From Clostridium ljungdahlii DSM 13528 (GTDB lineage: Bacteria > Bacillota > Clostridia > Clostridiales > Clostridiaceae), in the NCBI RefSeq assembly GCF_000143685.1, contig NC_014328.1:3844001-3908000 (forward strand): a stretch of DNA of 64,000 bases. Direction: 5' to 3'. The translations under genes and the position numbers were made by a program. The notes under the pieces were generated by a model. That model was not told the origin of the DNA, made no database searches, and saw nothing but the letters and a program-made list of their open reading frames with translations. Shown here one piece after another: positions 46,759 to 56,395 of the stretch (position 1 is the stretch's first letter; each line of letters begins with the position of its first letter).

Positions 46759-47511
46759 TTACAGTACTATATCGCTTCCTAAGAAAACTGGTCCATCTTT
46801 ACATGCTCGTTTATTACCTTTAATGGTACTACAAGTACATACAAGACATGCTCCCACTCCACAGGCCATACGATTTTCCATTGAAACATATACGGTTACC
46901 TGTTTTTTGCTACACATACTTATTACTTTTTTCATCATAACTTCCGGCCCACAACATAGTACAGCATCATAGAGTTCAGGCCTAAATTCATCAGTTACAT
47001 AGCCCTTTGTACCTTGACTTCCCGTTTCTGTAGAAATGTATATGTCATCTACAAAAGGTTTAAATTTATCTATAGAATACACACTATCTCTAAAACCAGC
47101 ATAAAGATCTAATTTACAATTCTCATGTTGTTTTCTTATGCTTTGAGCAAGATAAAACATTGGGGCAATTCCTATACCTCCTGCAATAATAGCAGTTTTT
47201 GTTTTCAAATTTTCTATATCAAATCCATTTCCCAAAGGCCCTAAAAGTTTTATTTCATCCCCCGTTTTCAATTTGCTTAACTTTTCAGTACCTTCCCCTA
47301 CTACTTGATACAAAAAAACTATTTTATTTGTATCTAAATAATGTATGCTTATAGGCCTTGAAAGCAGTGGTTCTAGTTTCCAGCACCTCAGCATATAAAA
47401 CTGCCCTGGTTTGCCCTTGAACTTTCCCTGAATTTCAAGTTTATAAATACCTTCAGCTGTTTTTTCATTTTTATATACTTTTTCAGTGGTATAGCTTAAC
47501 TCATTTTTCAA
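46759..47511 (-). CDS. pyrK: Dihydroorotate dehydrogenase electron transfer subunit
   Basis: The 250-residue protein has the FAD site RPISIHYLD (about residues 50-58), NAD site IIAGGIGIAPM (about 108-118) and the [2Fe-2S] ligands in MACGVGACLVCTC plus C in RACKDGP. It moves electrons from PyrD to NAD. It is cotranscribed with pyrF upstream and pyrD downstream; a small hairpin (about 47520-47590, GCATTTGAAAGAAAAT type) lies in the gap before it. Confidence 0.95.
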   Translation of the reverse strand: MKNELSYTTEKVYKNEKTAEGIYKLEIQGKFKGKPGQFYMLRCWKLEPLLSRPISIHYLDTNKIVFLYQVVGEGTEKLSKLKTGDEIKLLGPLGNGFDIENLKTKTAIIAGGIGIAPMFYLAQSIRKQHENCKLDLYAGFRDSVYSIDKFKPFVDDIYISTETGSQGTKGYVTDEFRPELYDAVLCCGPEVMMKKVISMCSKKQVTVYVSMENRMACGVGACLVCTCSTIKGNKRACKDGPVFLGSDIVL

Positions 47512-47588
47512 TGCATTTCTTCTCCATTTCTAAATATTTTTTGATGCCTTAAGGCATTTGAAAGAAAATAGACTAGCATACTAACTGG

Positions 47589-48458
47589 CTATTTCTTTGA
47601 AAATACCTTAAATATATCATCTCTAATTCTAATACACTCTTCTCTAGCACATTCTCCATAATTCTTTTCGCCATTTTTTCTTTTTCTATATGCTAGAAGT
47701 ATTCCTCTTGAAGAATTCACTACACCGCCGTTGCCCTTTTTAAGATAAGCAGCAATGTCCTGAGCTGTTCCCCCTTGGGCTCCATATCCAGGTATTAAGA
47801 AAAATACACTATCTAGATTGTGTCTAAGCTGTATTCCTTCTTCCTGATGAGTACACCCTATTACCCCACCTATGGAACTGTAGCCACAGTCTCCTAAATA
47901 TTTCTTTCCAAGAAAATTTACTTTTTCTCCTACTATATTGTAAAGTTTTTTATCCTCTTTAGTATCTATATACTGAATATCTTCTGCTCCTCTATTTGAC
48001 GTACGTATGAGCACAAACATTCCCTTATTGTCATTCTCAATATAAGGTAAGTAAGGTTCTAATGTATCAAATCCCATGTAAGGATTTAAAGTTATAAAAT
48101 CACTTTCAAATTCACCTTTAAAATGTGCCTTTGCATACATTTCCGCTGTTTTTGCTATATCTCCTCTTTTGATATCTGCAATCGTTAAAACCTTTTTATT
48201 TCTTATATACTTTAAGGTTCTACTATATGCCCTGAGTCCCTCCATACCCAAGGCTTCGTAGTATGCAATTTGTACTTTATAACAAGCTACTACATCGCAA
48301 GTACTATCTATTATAGTTTTATTAAATTCAAATACAGCATCTGCTATATTTTCATTTGAACTTAATACATGTTTTGGTATATATTCTAATGCAGTATCTA
48401 GTCCCACACATACATTTCCCTTTTTTAAAACATCATCGTACAATTTATCTATAATCAT
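47589..48458 (-). CDS. pyrF: Orotidine 5-phosphate decarboxylase (long type)
   Basis: The 289-residue enzyme is the longer OMP decarboxylase type (PyrF family 2) with the catalytic TIADIKRGDIAKTAEMYAKA (about residues 92-111), the early CVGLDTALEYIP and the phosphate-binding LIPGYGAQGG. It makes UMP from OMP. It lies between pyrI and pyrK. Confidence 0.94.
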   Translation of the reverse strand: MIIDKLYDDVLKKGNVCVGLDTALEYIPKHVLSSNENIADAVFEFNKTIIDSTCDVVACYKVQIAYYEALGMEGLRAYSRTLKYIRNKKVLTIADIKRGDIAKTAEMYAKAHFKGEFESDFITLNPYMGFDTLEPYLPYIENDNKGMFVLIRTSNRGAEDIQYIDTKEDKKLYNIVGEKVNFLGKKYLGDCGYSSIGGVIGCTHQEEGIQLRHNLDSVFFLIPGYGAQGGTAQDIAAYLKKGNGGVVNSSRGILLAYRKRKNGEKNYGECAREECIRIRDDIFKVFSKK

Positions 48459-48494
48459 AAAAAGCCCTTTCTTTAAATATAATTTTACTTTAAT

Positions 48495-48932
48495 TTAAAG
48501 ATATTTCGATAAATTCTCATATATCTGATCGCAATATTCACATCTATAGGCACCTGTTTTTTCGTCCACCAGATTAAAAATATGAGGTATATTTTTTTCT
48601 ACAGAAGTAACACATCTTGGATTTTTACATTCTATTATATTTTCAATTTTGTCTGGAAGTTTCAATTTTATCTTCTTATATATTTTTTCATCTTTTATTA
48701 TATCAATTGTAATGTTAGGATCTATAAATCCAAGTACTGTAAAATCCAGTTCCAAATTATTTTCTATTTTAATTATATCTTTTCTTCCTAATTTTTCACT
48801 TACGGCATTCATTATAAGCGCCACAGAATACTTTGCCTTGTTTAGTTCTAGGTAATTAAATATTTTCATTCCGTATCCTGCTCTTATATGGTCAATTACA
48901 ATACCGTTCTTTACACTATTTATTGTAAGCAT
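48495..48932 (-). CDS. pyrI: Aspartate carbamoyltransferase regulatory chain
   Basis: The 145-residue protein has the nucleotide-binding N-terminus ([20 protein letters not shown]) and the zinc site with two cysteine pairs (CKNPRC, and CEYC near the end). It gives the PyrB catalytic trimers allosteric control by nucleotides. It begins 15 nt after pyrB. Confidence 0.94.
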   Translation of the reverse strand: MLTINSVKNGIVIDHIRAGYGMKIFNYLELNKAKYSVALIMNAVSEKLGRKDIIKIENNLELDFTVLGFIDPNITIDIIKDEKIYKKIKLKLPDKIENIIECKNPRCVTSVEKNIPHIFNLVDEKTGAYRCEYCDQIYENLSKYL

Positions 48933-48947
48933 GTTTATCTTCCTCCC

Positions 48948-49868
48948 CTACCTAATTCCAAGTAATTTCAACATTAATGCCATTCTCACATACATACCAT
49001 ATTTAACTTGTTTAAAGTAACAAGCTCTTGGATCACTATCTATTTCATATGGAATTTCATTTACTCTTGGAAGTGGGTGAAGTACTATCATATCCTTACC
49101 CGCTTTAGACATTTTATCTTTGCTTAATATATATATATCTTTAAGTCTTATATAATCTTCTTCATTAAAAAATCTTTCTTTCTGTACCCTGGTCATATAA
49201 AGTATGTCAAGAGAACCTATAGCATCTTCTAAATTTTTAGTTTCGCTGTAGTTAACACCTTTTCTATTTAATTCTTTTTTAACGTAATCAGGTACTTTCA
49301 ATTCTTCCGGGGATATAAGAGTAAAACTATTGTTTTCATATCTGGACATGGCATTTATGAGTGAGTGTACTGTTCTTCCAAACTTCAAGTCACCACAGCA
49401 GCCTATTTTTAGATTGGATAATGTTCCTTTTATAGATTTAATGGTTAAAAGATCTGTAAGTGTTTGTGTTGGATGTTGGTGACCACCGTCTCCTGCATTT
49501 ATAACAGGTACTGTAGAATACATAGATGCTATCTTAGGTGCACCTTCTTTAGGATGTCTCATAGCTATAATATCTGCATAACATCCAATTACCCTTATTG
49601 TGTCTGCTATACTTTCACCTTTTGAAACAGAACTTGAATTAGGTTCCGAAAAACCTACTACCTTTCCACCTAACCTAATCATAGCAGATTCAAAACTAAG
49701 TCTAGTTCTAGTACTTGGTTCATAAAATAAGGTTGCTAGAAGCTTTCCATCACATACCTTTGAAAAATCCTTCTCTTTTGAAATTATTTCATTTGCAAGT
49801 TTGAATATCTCATCTAATTCTTCTATTGAAAAATCCATTATATCTATTAGATGTCTTCCTTTTAACAT
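48948..49868 (-). CDS. pyrB: Aspartate carbamoyltransferase catalytic chain
   Basis: The 306-residue enzyme has the carbamoyl phosphate loop [14 protein letters not shown] (about residues 51-64), the swinging SSSVSKGES loop and HPLPRVNEI (about 264-272). It makes carbamoyl aspartate, committing carbon to pyrimidines. It heads the operon; its ribosome site AAGGAGG is inside a PyrR-binding loop. Confidence 0.95.
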   Translation of the reverse strand: MLKGRHLIDIMDFSIEELDEIFKLANEIISKEKDFSKVCDGKLLATLFYEPSTRTRLSFESAMIRLGGKVVGFSEPNSSSVSKGESIADTIRVIGCYADIIAMRHPKEGAPKIASMYSTVPVINAGDGGHQHPTQTLTDLLTIKSIKGTLSNLKIGCCGDLKFGRTVHSLINAMSRYENNSFTLISPEELKVPDYVKKELNRKGVNYSETKNLEDAIGSLDILYMTRVQKERFFNEEDYIRLKDIYILSKDKMSKAGKDMIVLHPLPRVNEIPYEIDSDPRACYFKQVKYGMYVRMALMLKLLGIR

Positions 49869-49879
49869 TAATAATTCCT

Positions 49880-50016
49880 CCTTCTCAGCCTCTCCGTGCT
49901 AAATTTAAAGGTGTAAAAAAATGCCTTCCTTTAAGGAAGGCATTATTATACCATAATATAATAATTTTATATTCTACATATGCCTTCCTAGTCTCACAGG
50001 ACTAGTTTTAAAGGTC
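49880..50016 (-). promoter_or_regulatory. PyrR attenuator plus a second PyrR-binding loop at the pyrB ribosome site
   Basis: Read leftward, the leader first forms a PyrR-type loop: CTAGTC and GACTAG around CTGTGA, with CCTT / AAGG outside (about 49983-50014). GGAAGGCAT after it can pair with ATGCCTTCC as an antiterminator, or the latter forms the terminator AATGCCTTCC / GGAAGGCATT with a T run (49914-49944). A second loop, TTAGC and GCTGA around ACGGAGAG with CCTT / AAGG outside (49880-49911), encloses the pyrB ribosome site. UMP-bound PyrR would favour both termination and translation block. Confidence 0.85.
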
Positions 50017-50043
50017 TTTTACTGTTTAATTTTTACTGTGTTT

Positions 50044-50072
50044 AGGATATCACAGTTTCAAATCAAAGTCAA
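50044..50072 (-). promoter_or_regulatory. Promoter of the pyr operon
   Basis: Leftward TTGACT (50067-50072) and TATCCT (50044-50049) are 17 bp apart, about 30 nt before the first PyrR loop. The promoter overlaps the end of the leftward activase gene's 3-prime region only by proximity (that gene ends at 50077). Confidence 0.65.
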
Positions 50073-50076
50073 CATG

Positions 50077-50832
50077 TTATTTTAATTTTGAAGCTAAAAG
50101 AGCTGCTCCAATAGCACCTGCATATCTTCCAAATTTACTGTTTTTAACAGGTGAGCTTAATTTTTTAGAAAGGGTGTTTATTATATACTTATTTTGACTT
50201 AAACCACCAGTTAAAAAATAATTAAATTCGTCTCCATGCTTTTGACATAAAGATTTTACTTTACTTGTAATAGAATCAACTACTCCAAAAGCTATATCTT
50301 CTCTCCTTGTACCATTTCCAATTAAACTTGTTATTTCAGATTCAGCAAACACAGTACACATAGAACTTATAGTAACTCCATTTCCACTCTTAGCTTTTTC
50401 ACATAGTTCATCTATGGTAAAGCCTAAAGTACCAGCCATTAGCTCTAGGAATCTTCCTGTACCTGCTGCACATTTGTCATTCATAGTAAAATTAGTAACT
50501 CTACCACCTTTTATGGTAATTATCTTGGTGTCTTGGCCGCCTATATCAATTACTGTACAGTCATCTTTTAAAAGGTAGTAAGCACCTTTTCCATGGCAAG
50601 TAATTTCAGTTATAGTTTTATCAGCATAGGGAACAGATACTCTTCCATACCCCGTAGCTACTATTTTACAATTATCTTTCCCCAATCCTATTTCCTTTAG
50701 TCTATCTTTTATGACACCAGCAGTTTTTACACTGCTCCAACCTGTTGGAAGTGCAAATGTTTCCTTAATTCCACTGTCATATATACAAACTTTTGAAGCA
50801 GTAGAACCTATGTCTATACCTACGTAAATCAC
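50077..50832 (-). CDS. Acyl-CoA dehydratase activase (double-cubane cluster protein reductase type)
   Basis: The 251-residue ASKHA ATPase opens with YVGIDIGSTASKVC (residues 3-16) and has DIGGQDTKII, NDKCAAGTGRFLE and SSMCTVFAESE, whose two cysteines bind a bridging [4Fe-4S] cluster in the homodimer. It should use ATP to drive low-potential electrons to its partner at 51247-52506. It is in the same operon, after the DUF3343 gene. Confidence 0.9.
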   Translation of the reverse strand: MIYVGIDIGSTASKVCIYDSGIKETFALPTGWSSVKTAGVIKDRLKEIGLGKDNCKIVATGYGRVSVPYADKTITEITCHGKGAYYLLKDDCTVIDIGGQDTKIITIKGGRVTNFTMNDKCAAGTGRFLELMAGTLGFTIDELCEKAKSGNGVTISSMCTVFAESEITSLIGNGTRREDIAFGVVDSITSKVKSLCQKHGDEFNYFLTGGLSQNKYIINTLSKKLSSPVKNSKFGRYAGAIGAALLASKLK

Positions 50833-50860
50833 AAAATTCCACCTTTTATATTAAGATAAA

Positions 50861-50962
50861 TTAATAATTAATAATGAAAAGTTAATAGTAAATGGTGATT
50901 TTTTGTAGTGTAACAAAAAAAATCCACAATAACTATTAATTCTTCATTCTTAACTATTAACT
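50861..50962. repeat. Inverted repeat inside the double-cubane operon
   Basis: Two arms of about 45 nt (containing AGTTAATAGT and TGGTGATTTTTTG, and their near complements) flank TAGTGTAA. It lies between the DUF3343 gene and the activase gene. It lacks the TGAGGTACGA loop of the main repeat family. Confidence 0.65.
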
Positions 50963-50977
50963 AAAAAAGTTGAGTTA

Positions 50978-51229
50978 TTATAAATAAGGATTCACAATTT
51001 TTTTATCTACACAGTGAAAGCCTAATGTTTTTACATTATGCTGTTGTGCCATCAGCTTTATTTCTTCTTCATCCTTCTTGTTATACATTATAGATATGCC
51101 GCAGCAGGATGAAATTTCCCTAGGTGTAGGCACAATTGTATATTCTAATTTACTCCCTTTTAATAACTTTTCCATCTTTATCCCTTCAGTATGAGATGGA
51201 AAAAGTATATAGTATCTTTTATTTGACAT
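50978..51229 (-). CDS. DUF3343 protein
   Basis: The 83-residue protein matches DUF3343 (putative Se/S carrier-like): YYILFPSHTEGIKMEKLL, then VPTPREISSCCGISI with adjacent cysteines. In anaerobes it often accompanies YedF-like or dehydratase-like genes. It starts 18 nt after the cluster protein gene, so it is part of the operon. Biochemical role unknown. Confidence 0.87.
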   Translation of the reverse strand: MSNKRYYILFPSHTEGIKMEKLLKGSKLEYTIVPTPREISSCCGISIMYNKKDEEEIKLMAQQHNVKTLGFHCVDKKIVNPYL

Positions 51230-51246
51230 ACTATAAATCTCCTACA

Positions 51247-52506
51247 TTATATCATCTCTAAAAATGCTTCTACTCTTGTTTTTATCTGTCCTGAATCTTC
51301 TGTAGAATAATCCGTTTCTATCTGAATTAAAGGTATATCTTTTTCTTTTAACACTTTTTCTACATCCTTATGTTCTACTGCATAAGTATGGCAAAATGAA
51401 AGATTAAAATCAATTACCCCATCTACATGATATTCATCTACATATTTTATTATATCATCAATTCTTCCTGTATTTGGGGTAAAGCAGGCACAGTTTATCT
51501 TCATATATCTGTCAGCTAAATTTTTTACTAAATCGTCTATAGTTTCTCCATCTTCACAAACTTCATTTTCAAAGTATCTAGTTCCTGTACATGTTTCTTC
51601 AACTACTACCTGTGCATTTAATCCTTCTATGATAGAATGAAGTTTCCAGTTAGGCAGTGCCATTGGGGTTCCTGTTATCATGATCCTTTTTTTACCCTCG
51701 TCTACACCTTTTTTAACTCTTTCATCCAATTCATCGCATAGTTCATTTAATTTTTCTACAAATCTATCTGGATCATCATAGAAAGCAATTTGTGATATCA
51801 ATAAAACATCTAATCCACTTATTGGAGATGGCTTATATTTTCTCAAATCATATAATCTTTTAAGTGCCCTTCTCTTCGCATTTGCAGTCTTTATGCCCTG
51901 TCTTAAACTTTCTACAGTTACCTTATTGCCCGTAAGTTCTTCCATCTTGCTTATAAATTCCTTTATTTCTTCTTCCCAAGCCTTACAATTTTTTTCTCTT
52001 TTCATCTGTGGTAATTCCATAACATGAACTGGAACATAGTCATTTAATATTTCCCAAGCTTTCTTCTTTCCATCACAGGTTGTTTCTCCAATTAACATAT
52101 CACACGATTGAAAATATGGACACGTTCCTCCAACTTTTGCACCCATAAGTGCCTTAATTAAAGGGCATATGTTCCTTGGTAAAACCTTTTCACCATCTTC
52201 AACCCAAAATTGAGATCCTGAGCAAAGACCTACCCCTATTGCTTTTGCTGCAAGTATAACTTCATCAGGAACAAACACACAAAATGTGCCTACTACTTTT
52301 CCACCTTGTGCTTTATAGTCATCCAGTTCCTGTATCCTTAATCCATGGACTTCAGCTACTACAAGATTAAAATAATTCATTCCCTCTGGTCTATTTTTTT
52401 GGGTTAAATAAACGCCACCGTATAATTCTGGAAGCACTTCACATAATTTATCATGTTTTTCTAGATCTATTCCCAACTTACTCCATAATTCTCTATAATC
52501 TGCCAC
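51247..52506 (-). CDS. Double-cubane cluster protein (2-hydroxyacyl-CoA dehydratase D-component family)
   Basis: The 419-residue HgdB-like protein has conserved cysteines in VGLCSGSQ, GGTCPYFQSCDML, FNLSFCHTYAVE and others. With an adjacent HgdC-like ATPase and without a second dehydratase subunit, it fits the double-cubane [8Fe-9S] proteins known from anaerobes, which reduce small molecules such as acetylene in vitro. The frame is open to 52575, but a TATAAT box falls in that extension and AAGGGGG is spaced 8 nt before the GTG at 52506, so I chose that start. Confidence 0.85.
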   Translation of the reverse strand: MADYRELWSKLGIDLEKHDKLCEVLPELYGGVYLTQKNRPEGMNYFNLVVAEVHGLRIQELDDYKAQGGKVVGTFCVFVPDEVILAAKAIGVGLCSGSQFWVEDGEKVLPRNICPLIKALMGAKVGGTCPYFQSCDMLIGETTCDGKKKAWEILNDYVPVHVMELPQMKREKNCKAWEEEIKEFISKMEELTGNKVTVESLRQGIKTANAKRRALKRLYDLRKYKPSPISGLDVLLISQIAFYDDPDRFVEKLNELCDELDERVKKGVDEGKKRIMITGTPMALPNWKLHSIIEGLNAQVVVEETCTGTRYFENEVCEDGETIDDLVKNLADRYMKINCACFTPNTGRIDDIIKYVDEYHVDGVIDFNLSFCHTYAVEHKDVEKVLKEKDIPLIQIETDYSTEDSGQIKTRVEAFLEMI

Positions 52507-52784
52507 TACATATTCCCCCTTAACTCTAGATATTATAACATTTGATTTTATGATATCACATTTAGCTCTATCCACTTATTTGATTTATAAATAGTTATAA
52601 CAGCAACTATAATATATTTTTATACACACTTTCTAGGCTAAAAGTTGTCTTATATCAAATCACATAATAGCAATTTCAAATTGGCATCCCTATAGTGTTA
52701 CTTAAAAAAGTAAACATATATGTAATAATTCAATCATTATGTTTAACATACTATAATAAATATTTGATATTATAATCAAATACA

Positions 52785-53035
52785 GATTTTATAGCTTAAA
52801 AATGGACTTATACGCAGGCATATTTTTACAATAAACAAGTACATTTAAAAACTTTGTATATAAGTCTTAGTGGAAAATTTATAAAAAACTTAGGTCTTTT
52901 GAATTGTCTGAGGTATGAGTTTTCAAAAGACCTTATGTTTTTATAAATTTTCTGCTTAGACTTATCAAAGTATTTAATCATACTTGTGGTTGTAAAAAAT
53001 ATCCGAAGTATAAGTCCATTTTTACTTAGAAAGTC
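52785..53035. repeat. Long-palindrome element, copy E
   Basis: Arms AAAAATGGACTTATAC and GTATAAGTCCATTTTT carry two base changes relative to copy A, each matched on the other side. The apex reads TTGTCTGAGGTATGAG on the plus strand (about 52903-52918). It ends 4 nt before the stop codon of the MFS gene. Confidence 0.8.
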
Positions 53036-53038
53036 TCT

Positions 53039-54301
53039 TTATTCTGCTACATCACATTGTTCCATATCTATTTCAGAAAAATGTCTTACATATGGTTTTT
53101 TATAAGCCAATTTCCATCCAATTCCACAAATTAGTCCTATTACAACAGTTAGAGCTCCTATTACAAAAACTTGATTGGGCCAATTAAATGAAACAATAAC
53201 CATGCCTACGCTTCCCATAATCATTGCAAACCCACCTATAAGTGAGGATGCTGAACCTGTATCTTTCTGCTGCTGCTCAAGCATCAAGTTAGTACTTGGC
53301 GGACGCATGCAGCATGATGCTATAGTAGAAGGCAAGAGAGCTAATGCAAATACCCAAGGTTTGCTGTTATCAAATATACAAACTAATATACCGCTGGCTA
53401 TCATTACAATAAAGCAAGCATCAATGATAAATTCACGTTTAAGATGACCTGCAAGCTTAAGATAAAGGAATGGACCAAATAACATTCCCACTGCATTTAA
53501 AGTAAAATAATAACTGTATACTTCACTTGTAAGTTTAAAGCCCTCTTGATATATATAGGATGATGCAGATATAAACGCCATACATGCTATATTTACTACA
53601 GAAAATATAAGTAACATAGAAAAAAATCCTGGATTCTTAAGTACTACGCCTAACCTTCCCAATGTCTGCATTACTGTTCCTTTATTGTAACTTGTTAAGG
53701 TTTCATTTAGCAATACAGATCCTATTAGAGATGCTACTCCTATAAGGGCAAGCCCCACAAATATTCCTCTCCATGAAGTTACTTTTAAAGTCCATGAGCC
53801 TAAAACTGGTGCTACAGCTGGAGAAATTACTGTCATAGATTGAACAATAGATAAAACCGATTCTCGTTTTTTGCCGCTGTAAACATCTTTAACAATAGCT
53901 GTAGCTACTGCACTAGCTGCACTTCCTCCAACAGCTTGAATAATTCTAGAAAATATTAAAAGAGTCATATTGGCCGAAAATACACACATTACACTGCCTA
54001 TTAAATAAAATACAAGACCCATAATAAGTACTGGTTTACGTCCATATTTATCACTTAACGGTCCAAAAACAAGCGTGCCTATGCTAAAAAATACAAAAAA
54101 CATTATAAGCGTAAGATTAGTAACAGCCTGTGATACATGGAAATATTCAGACATCATAGGCAATGCTGGAAGATAAAGATCCGTGGATAAAGGCACAAAT
54201 GCACTTAATAAAGAGATAAGGATTATAAGACCTTTATTTCCTAGATATTTTTGTTTTACTTCATTACTTTTAGATGATTCTGACATATCACTTTTTCCCA
54301 T
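53039..54301 (-). CDS. MFS multidrug exporter, Bcr/CflA family
   Basis: The 420-residue, 12-helix protein has STDLYLPALPMMSEYF (about residues 40-55), motif A GPLSDKYGRKPVLIMG (about 80-95) and the motif near IVKDVYSGKKRE. Such proteins export drugs or metabolites by proton exchange. GAAAGGAAGG precedes the ATG. A small terminator-like hairpin (54335-54360) stands upstream. Confidence 0.88.
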   Translation of the reverse strand: MGKSDMSESSKSNEVKQKYLGNKGLIILISLLSAFVPLSTDLYLPALPMMSEYFHVSQAVTNLTLIMFFVFFSIGTLVFGPLSDKYGRKPVLIMGLVFYLIGSVMCVFSANMTLLIFSRIIQAVGGSAASAVATAIVKDVYSGKKRESVLSIVQSMTVISPAVAPVLGSWTLKVTSWRGIFVGLALIGVASLIGSVLLNETLTSYNKGTVMQTLGRLGVVLKNPGFFSMLLIFSVVNIACMAFISASSYIYQEGFKLTSEVYSYYFTLNAVGMLFGPFLYLKLAGHLKREFIIDACFIVMIASGILVCIFDNSKPWVFALALLPSTIASCCMRPPSTNLMLEQQQKDTGSASSLIGGFAMIMGSVGMVIVSFNWPNQVFVIGALTVVIGLICGIGWKLAYKKPYVRHFSEIDMEQCDVAE

Positions 54302-54334
54302 AAATACCTTCCTTTCAGATTTATATATTAGCGT

Positions 54335-54360
54335 ATAAAAATAAGCCCTACGGGCTATTA
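54335..54360 (-). terminator. Terminator-like hairpin before the MFS gene
   Basis: ATAGCCC / GGGCTTAT with a 3-nt loop is followed on the minus strand by TTTTTAT. It lies about 35 nt before the MFS start, so it may attenuate a leader or end a transcript from map. Confidence 0.6.
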
Positions 54361-54487
54361 TGTCAATCTATATATGGCATTTACCATATATAGCAAATCA
54401 TAACATAATTCATAATACAAAATAATCAATTGCAATTCGTGAATTGTGAACTGATTTAGGTTCCATTATTTTTTAATTATTAAAGAT

Positions 54488-54536
54488 ATATAGCCGTGAA
54501 TAATGTCATGTATTGCTGATACTTATCCACGGCTGC
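54488..54536 (-). terminator. Hairpin after map
   Basis: AGCCGTG and CACGGCT, extended by a mismatch and TTAT / ATAA pairs, flank a 20-nt loop 15 nt beyond the map stop codon. The T run is weak. Confidence 0.6.
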
Positions 54537-54550
54537 TTAATTTCTACTTT

Positions 54551-55306
54551 CTAAATGCTGTCTTGATCAGTTAAAATAATAGGTCCATTTTTCGTTATAG
54601 CGAGAGTATGCTCATACTGTGCTGAAAGACTTCCATCTGCAGTACGTGCTGTCCAATTATTGCTATCTACTACAGTTGAATAAGTACCTATATCTATCAT
54701 AGGCTCTATAGTAATTACCATACCCTCTCTAAGTTTAAGTCCTCTTCCTGGTTTACCATAATGAGGTACACATACATCATCATGCATTACTTTTCCTATG
54801 CCATGTCCTGTATAATCTCTTACTACTGAATATCCTAGTGGCTCTGCATAGCTTTGTATTTCGTGTCCTATGTCACCTATTCTATTTCCAACAACAGCTT
54901 TCTTTATACCTCTGTAAAGACATTCTTTTGTAACCTTCATAAGGTCCTCAGCTTCCTTAGATATATTTCCTACTGCATAGGACCATGCAGAATCAGCCAA
55001 CCATCCATTTAAATTTACAACCATATCTATAGTTACAATATCACCTTCTTTTAAAGGTTTGTTGCTTGGAAATCCATGACAGATCTCATCATTTACTGAA
55101 GCACAAGTAGCATACGGAAAACCCATATAACCTTTTTGCTCAGGGGTTGCCCCATTTTCTTTTAAAAATTTCTCCGTAAAAGCATCTATCTCCATAGTAG
55201 TTATACCTGGCTTAATCATTTTTCTAATTTCTTTATGACACGATGCTAGTATCTTCCCTGCTGCAGCCATATATCCTATTTCTTTTTCAGTTTTTATATC
55301 TATCAA
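54551..55306 (-). CDS. map: Methionine aminopeptidase type I
   Basis: The 251-residue enzyme has the five metal ligands: Asp in VTIDMVVN, Asp in LADSAWS, His in GHGIGKVMH, Glu in TIEPM, Glu in QYEHT. It removes the starting methionine from proteins. It is not in the usual ribosomal protein cluster, and ADSAWSYAVG differs from the common DAAFTVPVG-like text, so it may be a second, accessory Map. Confidence 0.92.
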   Translation of the reverse strand: MIDIKTEKEIGYMAAAGKILASCHKEIRKMIKPGITTMEIDAFTEKFLKENGATPEQKGYMGFPYATCASVNDEICHGFPSNKPLKEGDIVTIDMVVNLNGWLADSAWSYAVGNISKEAEDLMKVTKECLYRGIKKAVVGNRIGDIGHEIQSYAEPLGYSVVRDYTGHGIGKVMHDDVCVPHYGKPGRGLKLREGMVITIEPMIDIGTYSTVVDSNNWTARTADGSLSAQYEHTLAITKNGPIILTDQDSI

Positions 55307-55465
55307 ATTTCTCGCCTCTATCTTAAAATTTATCCATACCTATTTCTATTTTAACATATTAATCTAAAAAAAACTGTTGTCAATTATTAATTATTATATA
55401 CTACAGTTTACATATTTTCTACAGTTTTGTATTATAAACCTCGAAAATACTTTACAGCCTGATTA

Positions 55466-56359
55466 TCAAACTATTTTTTTGTTCTTAACTCCACTATATA
55501 ATTTAAATCCCTGTCCTAAAACTTCATGGGTATCACTTATTATTATAAATGAGTCTTTATCGATATTTTTTATGAAAGTTTTAAATCTGTTCAATTCTGA
55601 TTGATCCATAACTACCATTAAAACTGTACGTTTTTCTTCAGTATAACCACCAAAACCAGACAGCACGGTAACCCCTCTGTTTAAATCCTCTAATACAGCT
55701 TTTTTTATTAGTAGTGATCTATCAGAAATTACAAAGGCAACTTTTGATCCACTAAATCCTAGCTGTATTAAATCAATAGCCTTACTAGTTATATATATGG
55801 ATATAATCGCATAAAGTGCTTTTTCTGCACCAAATACAAAACCAGCACAAATAATTACAGATCCATCTATTAATCCTTGAGAATTTCCAATGCTCAAAGC
55901 TGTATATTTATTGGCAATACTAGCTATTATTGAGGTTCCCCCTGTAGATCCATCACTTTTAAAAACTAAGCCAAGTCCTATACCTGATAGTACTCCTCCA
56001 TATATAGCACCTAAAAGAGGATTTAATGTCAAAGCATGAAAATGTGTTGTAAAAAGTATGCATAAAGGTAGAACCAAAGAGCCAAATACAGTTCTCATTG
56101 CAAATTTTTTCCCCATAAAAAATAATCCTACAAAAATCAGCGGAATATTTGCACACCACTGGGTAATAGCAGGCTCTACACCAAATACATGCTGTACTAG
56201 TATTGATATTCCAACCGTCCCACCAGAAGCTATTTCATTAGGCTTTAAAAACAGATTAAATCCAAAGGCTACTATTATACATCCTATCATCATTTGTAAA
56301 TACTGTTTTATATATTGATAGATAGTACTTTTATTAGTCCAAACATTGTGCTTTGTCAT
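55466..56359 (-). CDS. YitT family membrane protein, second copy
   Basis: The 297-residue protein has about five or six helices (IASGGTVGISILVQ and GSTGGTSIIASIAN units) and the C-terminal DUF2179 (FIIISDTHEVLGQGF). It is a distant relative of the 23586 gene product. AAGGAAA and family length support the ATG at 56359 over earlier ones. It lies 82 bp after the zinc ribbon gene, with a terminator between. Confidence 0.87.
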   Translation of the reverse strand: MTKHNVWTNKSTIYQYIKQYLQMMIGCIIVAFGFNLFLKPNEIASGGTVGISILVQHVFGVEPAITQWCANIPLIFVGLFFMGKKFAMRTVFGSLVLPLCILFTTHFHALTLNPLLGAIYGGVLSGIGLGLVFKSDGSTGGTSIIASIANKYTALSIGNSQGLIDGSVIICAGFVFGAEKALYAIISIYITSKAIDLIQLGFSGSKVAFVISDRSLLIKKAVLEDLNRGVTVLSGFGGYTEEKRTVLMVVMDQSELNRFKTFIKNIDKDSFIIISDTHEVLGQGFKLYSGVKNKKIV

Positions 56360-56395
56360 TTTCAATTTCCTTTCCATGAAAATCATCTAAACTTT

